From Megascapheus bottae (lineage: Eukaryota; Chordata; Mammalia; Rodentia; Geomyidae): a DNA stretch of 64,000 nt. Below are positions 58,721 through 64,000 of the stretch, one piece after another (positions within the stretch are counted from its first letter, which is position 1; every line of letters starts with the position of its first letter). The translations under genes and the position numbers were made by a program. The notes below the pieces were generated by a model, which saw only the letters and a program-made list of their open reading frames with translations, did no database searches and had not been told where the DNA came from. The stretch is taken from contig JANJXV010000024.1 of assembly GCA_024803745.1 (NCBI GenBank), forward strand, positions 14,710,927 to 14,774,926, in the 5' to 3' direction.

Positions 58721-58914
58721 ATTCTTGCATCTGTGAGTGTGAGCTCACCCGCTGAGTGAAATTCTCATATTGCACTGGGTATGTATTATCTCAAGGAGTC
58801 AAAGTAGTTGATGTTAAACAATGTCACCCTGGGGGCAGAGGTAGAATCTTGTCTTTATCTACTGTAGTTCTTTAGGGAGAGGAACATGCATATGAATGAA
58901 GATGAGGTTGTAAA

Positions 58915-59125
58915 TTTTCCAAATAATGAGCCCTTATATTTTTGTTTAATACCTTGCAAAACATTTCTAAAGAACACTATCTCATCTGATGGCTGTAAAA
59001 TTTTTATGATGTTGACTGTCAGCATAATCATTCTCATTTTACTGATGAAGCAACTGAGACAGGATTTTTCTGCGCCTTTCCCACACTTCAGTGGTAAGCC
59101 AGTATGAGGTTGGACTCGAATCCAA
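58915..59125 (-). repeat. MIR remnant
   Basis: AAGAACACTATCTCATCTGA, TTCTCATTTTACTGATGAAG and GGACTCGAATCCAAGTCTTC are reversed MIR landmarks in order. Confidence 0.7.
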
Positions 59126-59613
59126 GTCTTCTGATGGCTGCCTCAACATTTGCCTATTAGCTATTTGGATTTTTGCAAAAGCCTTCGACAAGGTTCCATG
59201 TGAAAAGGTATTTAAAGATAATGAGTCTCTATGGGACTTTGGGGCAGCTTGGTCATGGAGGAAGACCTGACTTAGAGACAGGGAAAGACATATTTGTTTG
59301 TGGAGACATAGAACTGAGAATTCCCCAAGCACTAGTGTCTTGCGTAAGAATTTTTTTTTTTACATAAACGGTCTAAGGGAGAAAGCAGGAAAATTTACAG
59401 ATGATCCCAAGCACTTGGTGATAGCAAGAAACCCAGCCATGAAGGCCACCTACAGTTAGGATGCTCCTTCTTCTAGAGGCCTCATAGTGAGGGTGTAGTG
59501 ATGAGGAAGACAGCCCCGCTGCTGGGAGCTTTTTAGGGTAGAGGTCTTGTCTGCTGCTTTCCTCAAATTCCCAAGATGTAGACATTACTGAACAAGTAAA
59601 ACAATGACATTTT

Positions 59614-59834
59614 AGCCAGGTGCTGGTGACTCACTCCTGTCATCCTAGATACTCTAGAGAACCATATTGAGGATCATGGTTCAGAGTTGGACTGGGTAGG
59701 AACATTCATGAGATACTTATATCCAGTTACTCACCAAACATCTGCAAGTGGAGGTGTGGTTCAAATGGTGGAGTACCGTCTTTCAGCAAAAAGAAGGTAA
59801 CAGTACTTCATCTCTGAGTTCAAATTCCCATACC
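59614..59834 (+). repeat. B1-ID fused SINE
   Basis: AGCCAGGTGCTGGTGACTC, a diverged centre, linker ACTTATATCCAGTTACTCAC, ID half GGTGTGGTTCAAATGGTGG; ends in a CA-repeat tail. Confidence 0.85.

Positions 59835-59882
<48 letters not shown>
59835..59882. repeat. (CA)n microsatellite at a SINE tail
   Basis: About 24 CA units continuing the 3' end of the plus-strand SINE. Confidence 0.97.
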
Positions 59883-59884
<2 letters not shown>

Positions 59885-61263
59885 ACATTCTCCTACAATG
59901 GTCTCTGAATGTGTAGATGTGATCCGGGTAAGAGATCAAGCAAAGGGAACTTAATATACCATTTTCTACTCTCGATAAACCAGAGCATCCTATAAGAATG
60001 CTAGGCAACATTCCAATGGGATTTCAGAGATAACAGCCCAAGAGAGCTGTCATCTTGGTCAAGTTCACTTGAAAGTGGAATATTATACTCATTCCACTCA
60101 TAAGGTAGAAACATAATCCCAGAAAAAAAGGATCTCCAGAAAAAAAAGGAAAAACTGGAAAGCTACCATGAAAGGAGACTCTTGGATGTGTTTCAGTCAA
60201 GAGTGTAGAATTCCTAAAAGTTAGGAGATGGCAACTTAATAGAAAAGATACATTACTTTATTTAGTGTACACAGTGCCTGTGGATTACCTAAACAGTGAG
60301 AAAGGATCAAATAGAAACTGATATTTTAAAATGAAAAGAAATCAATGGTGGATTATAAATATAAGTTTGTGGGTTGCAAGATGATAGTCTCTGAGGCTGA
60401 TACAAGGAAGAAACCATATGAGTCCTTTGACGGAGTGATACATTCATTTATCACCCACCAGAATGGTAATATTAACTTTCCTAACACAGTTTATTCAATA
60501 TACTCCAACTACGATCACATTTGTATATCAACAGAACTGTTGACATGGATACAACTACAAATGAGAATTTTTTGTATTATTATTTTTATCATACAAAATA
60601 ATTGAAAACTGGAATATTTTATGCATAAAGCACATATAATTTGGGATTAGCTATGCTTCAGGCACTTGCTATGTAGCGAGTGGCCACCATATTGGAAGTC
60701 ATCCTTCTAAATGAGTCTCTTCTTTGCACCCTGATTCTGTACTCACTAAGCAACTCATGAATTCGGCTTGGTGACTATCCTCCTGAGCGGTGTTGTTGGT
60801 GGAGATCTTGCCCGGCCACAAACCTTAGTGTCTCCAGAGATTTCCCATCTACAGTGAAACACAGCGCATCACATACATGGTTTTCAGACTTTTGATGCTT
60901 AGGGGCCACTCAGCATTATGGTTCCCATTTAGCCAAGCAAGTCAGAATGCCCAACTGTCTAGGTTTGGTTCTGATCTTGTCTAGCATTCTGCATTTTCAC
61001 AGGCCATTCTACACCATGGACTCAGTTCTTGTGTATCAAAAACCTCTAGTAGCTAAGGTCACAGTTAAAATGTGCAACAGCTGCTTCCAACAGAGGACCA
61101 ACCAGGCAGAGCAGTGGCTGTGGTATGGGTTTATGGAGGTCCTTTGCGCCTACTCCTGGGGACAAGGTAGAGGGGACAATTAGATAGTGGTGAGTAATCA
61201 GTATTCAGGAGTCAGCTAACTGCCACTGGCATGGATGTATTTCAATATTAAGAACTGGTGAGG
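59885..61263. other. Intron with no recognisable feature
   Basis: AT-rich to 60650, then mixed. No repeat landmark or exon. Confidence 0.4.
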
Positions 61264-61423
61264 ATAGGGAAGGGGGGAAAACCAAGACGGGTGGGGGGTG
61301 GGGGGAGGGTAATGGGTACCAAGACATGTGAAAGGGTATCAATGTATGTGAATTAATGCACCTTCTATCTGGCAAATAACATGTAACCCTTTTATTAATT
61401 ACAATAAAAATATATATATAAAA
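61264..61423 (+). mobile_element. Recent 5'-truncated L1-type 3' end with 14-bp duplication
   Basis: A 160-bp copy of the shared 3' end at 33418 and 34854, differing from the 33418 copy at only a handful of sites outside the G runs. AAGAACTGGTGAGG flanks it perfectly at 61250-61263 and 61424-61437. It ends in AATAAAAATATATATATA and an A run. Confidence 0.88.
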
Positions 61424-61734
61424 AAGAACTGGTGAGGCCATACTAGGATCTAGTATCAGCCCTGGTTGGCCCAGCAGAAACCCTCATTCCAGTGCTGTGT
61501 GTACCATTGCCCACTTGCAGCTTAGCAGGGACACAAGCACATAGCCTTACCTTTCTTCCCCAGCCAGTTAGCCTCCAGCCCAGGATCTCCCTAGGCAGCC
61601 AGCCCCCTTGCTTCCAGCCCCTCTGGCCCTCTGCCCGTCTTCCAGTTGCCACAGCACCTATCTCCATCCCTGGCACGGTGAGACTCTGTGCTGCCAGGCA
61701 GACTGCTATTAAAACATCAGCAGGGTGGCCTCCA

Positions 61735-61965
61735 CAAAGGTCAGCCATCCAGGGAGCTCCTGGCAGCTGCTTGTTTGTTTATTGGAACATTATCTGGGCC
61801 GGGCTGTTTATTTACATCCATTGAAGGATTGAACAATAAATATCGTCTCCCAGTCGCAGGCAGATGCTTGCACTAGAGCGTTCTGGCTGCCGTCTTGCTT
61901 GGAATAATCTCCCTAATGAGCAAACAGTGCCATTCATCTCTAAAGACGTGGGCCTCCTCTGTGCT
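61735..61965. promoter_or_regulatory. Candidate conserved non-coding block
   Basis: Non-repetitive, CpG-containing (GGGCCGGG, ATATCGTC, CAGTCGCAGG, AGAGCGTTC, TGCCGTC, AGACGTGG) with TTATTTACATCC, AACAATAAATATCG (SOX-like) and CTAATGAGC (homeodomain-like). Retained CpGs in an intron suggest constraint or recent gain of GC. No repeat landmarks. Confidence 0.3.
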
Positions 61966-62730
61966 CCCCCTTTCCAGTCTCTCTGCATATGCTCCCCAAA
62001 CTTCTCATCCATGTCTCCAATTGTGAGGTTTCTGGGCTGGGTCCAGGTACAAAAAGGCAGAGAAATGGAACTACGACTGCAGATGGATGAAGGAAGCAGA
62101 TTAAACCTAAAGGCATTGTTCCAAAGTACCCCAAAGCCTCCATGTGAACCCTCAGGCATCCATGCCTAGCATGGCTGGAGCAAACTAGCTAGTAGATGGA
62201 GTGGGAGACAAGATAGTCTTTCCACACAGGCTGTGAAACTCACATTTGAATGGGGCCAGCATCATACTCAAGCCTCCCAGAATTAAAAGAGGCAGCCAAG
62301 TTTGCAAAGTAGGGCCCTGATAGGGCAGTCAGGGAGTGGTAAGGTGACCAAGGAGGGAAGCAGAAGCCCCAGGCTCTGCTCCTCCCTTTAGAAAGCTCTT
62401 TCAGATATCCTAGTCTTGATGGACAACCAATGAGGTGACCTGCTGAGGAATAAGAGGCCAGGATTTGTATCCTACAACAAATAGGGTCATACTGTGCTCA
62501 GAAAGATGTACAATGAGCCACTGGCTCCAAAGTATATGGATCTAAAATATTTGACCCTCAGAGGTTCTAGGTGACAAAACCTTGGCATCCTGCCACCCAG
62601 GTGCAGAAGCAGGTCAAAGGAAGAATCACTATACTATAGAGTGCGGGAGTCATTTGCTTTCACTTGTGGAATGAACAACCTGAGAGACCAACTCTTAAGT
62701 GTGAATCACCACAGTTGATGCCATTGCACA
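61966..62730. other. Intron with no recognisable feature
   Basis: Plain sequence. Confidence 0.4.

Positions 62731-62760
<30 letters not shown>
62731..62760. repeat. (CA)n microsatellite
   Basis: Fifteen CA units, followed by impure CACAGACACACC. Confidence 0.95.
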
Positions 62761-62762
<2 letters not shown>

Positions 62763-63239
62763 TCACAGACACACCTCCACTTGCACACATAATATGCACT
62801 CATGTCAACACACTCACACATGTTCCTTATCTCCGATGATGAGATCATTTCTTCTTAATACAGTGTCTGAACTTTCCCAGTAAGATTCCCAAATGACACA
62901 GGCCAGAGACTCAACTCAGGCAGAGGAGAATGAGAAGAGCTGGGAAGGGGTGTCCGGCTGTTAGGAAGACAGAGTTGAATGAGATGAGGTCTGAGAATCT
63001 TGACCTCTGACTGGTTGTGGAGTTCAATGCATTGGAAAGGGGCTCCTTTTCTCTTCTATATCCCTGGAGAGGAGATTCTCATTTTGTATGCCGGTGGATT
63101 GGGTGACCTCAAGCAGCCATGAAACTCTGGGGGGCTATAAATGTTCCTCTGTTAGTGTTGGGGGGGCTTTCCATATAGCCCAGTACTCACTGTACACATC
63201 CCATAACCATAAACCAAGAAGACTTCACTTAATGTCCCC

Positions 63240-63485
63240 TTAAATTTCCCCTGAGCTTTGGTTTTCGAAAGCATTCCAGCCTCTGCTGACACTTTCAATC
63301 CCTTTTCCCGGATTCTGTTCATTTCCCATAACACCTGTCACCTTCGAACATCCTCTATGATATATACATTTAGTATGGTCATTGTATGTCCTCTGGGCTA
63401 GAATGCAAACTCTACAAGGACAGAAGTCCTCATTGAAAGAGAGATGGTACTTAAATATTGGTTGAATGAATAAGCGAATGAACCA
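63240..63485 (+). repeat. L2 LINE 3' end
   Basis: CATAACACCTGTCACCTTCG, GTATGTCCTCTGGGCTAGAA, TGCAAACTCTACAAGGACAG and TATTGGTTGAATGAATAAGC are the classic L2 3' order. Confidence 0.75.
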
Positions 63486-64000
63486 ATAAGAACACTCAAG
63501 GTAGTTATCAATATCTTTATACCCCCTCATGATGCAGAATTCCCCTATTTTACAGGGATAGAAATAGTTAAGAATTACACTGCCCAGGTCCCAATGGCAG
63601 CAGTGCCCCCTTTGCTGTCAGTGTGGACTCTACTTCAGATTATGGCCACCACTTCCTGTCTTGAGTCCCAGGGCTTAGGAGGTGGGCCTAGATGCTGATT
63701 CCAAATTTATGCCACTGAAGGTACCTCAGAAGAACACAATGAGGGTTTTGCTTTGATTTCCTGATTCCAGCCAGGAGGTGGATGTGAAAGGAAAAAAGCA
63801 AGAATATAAACAGCAATTAATTAGACAGACACTGTGTGTATATGAATCCCACATCATGTTACCAAATACTTCAGGGAAAATTGGCCCCTGCACTTGGATC
63901 TCCTGTTACATATATTCACAAAGCCAAGTGATGCTTTCTAGGCAGCCAGTAGATTACTTATCTTTCATTGTCTTAAATTCATTAAATTAGGGATAATGGC

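Larger units (their letters stand above)
55179..64000 (-). other. PLXNA4: PLXNA4 intron upstream of the sema-end exon (partial)
   Basis: This ends at the acceptor TGTAG at 55179-55183 and runs off the right edge. No upstream sema exon was found on the minus strand to 64000, so this intron is at least 8.8 kb. Confidence 0.85.

Noticed and set aside
61490..61690. GC-rich segment with open frames on both strands, considered as an upstream sema exon
   Set aside because: No frame gives sema-domain sequence leading into the phase-0 start IRVDG, and translations are Pro/Ser/Ala-rich without motifs.

Overview
This window is intronic sequence of a mammalian nuclear genome. It is not bacterial, viral or organellar. 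It has long non-coding stretches, many retroposons with A-rich tails and target-site duplications, many (CA)n/(GT)n microsatellites, and only two short stretches that read as spliced coding sequence. The recent SINEs are of two kinds: a B1 monomer fused to an ID monomer, and a dimer of two ID-like units. Together with B1-type sequence they point to a rodent. From what I know of these families, a castorimorph rodent (kangaroo rat, pocket mouse or gopher group, possibly beaver) fits best; this is inference.

The only gene I can support is PLXNA4 (plexin A4), on the minus strand. Two consecutive coding exons are present. The upstream exon (55178 down to 55047, 132 bp, 44 codons) encodes the end of the sema domain. 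The downstream exon (5437 down to 5337, 101 bp) encodes the start of the first PSI cysteine-rich domain. Both have consensus AG acceptors and GT donors, and their phases join without a gap. The intron between them is 49,609 bp and fills most of the window. The flanking introns run off both ends (at least 5.3 kb downstream and 8.8 kb upstream). No other exon, RNA gene, processed gene copy, CpG island or second transcription unit was recognised.

Layout: 1-5336 is the intron after the PSI exon, with old SINEs and a pyrimidine-rich tract (in the transcript sense) just past the donor. 5438-55046 is the large intron. It carries about 20 rodent SINEs, two old L1 3' ends, two recent L1-type 3' ends (one with a 14-bp duplication, one with a 15-bp duplication carrying a mismatch), an interrupted MaLR-type LTR, MIR and L2 remnants, and microsatellites that mostly sit at SINE tails. 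Several low-repeat blocks rich in TAAT/ATTA motifs could be conserved enhancers. 55179-64000 is the intron upstream of the sema exon, with more SINEs, a third recent L1-type 3' end and another candidate conserved block near 61.7-62.0 kb.

No novel system was found. The most useful observations are the clean exon pair with two unexpected residues in the PSI domain, possible truncated-isoform and polyadenylation routes in the large intron, fresh retroposon insertions with duplications, and the candidate conserved non-coding blocks. All homology statements come from memory of the families; no search was run.
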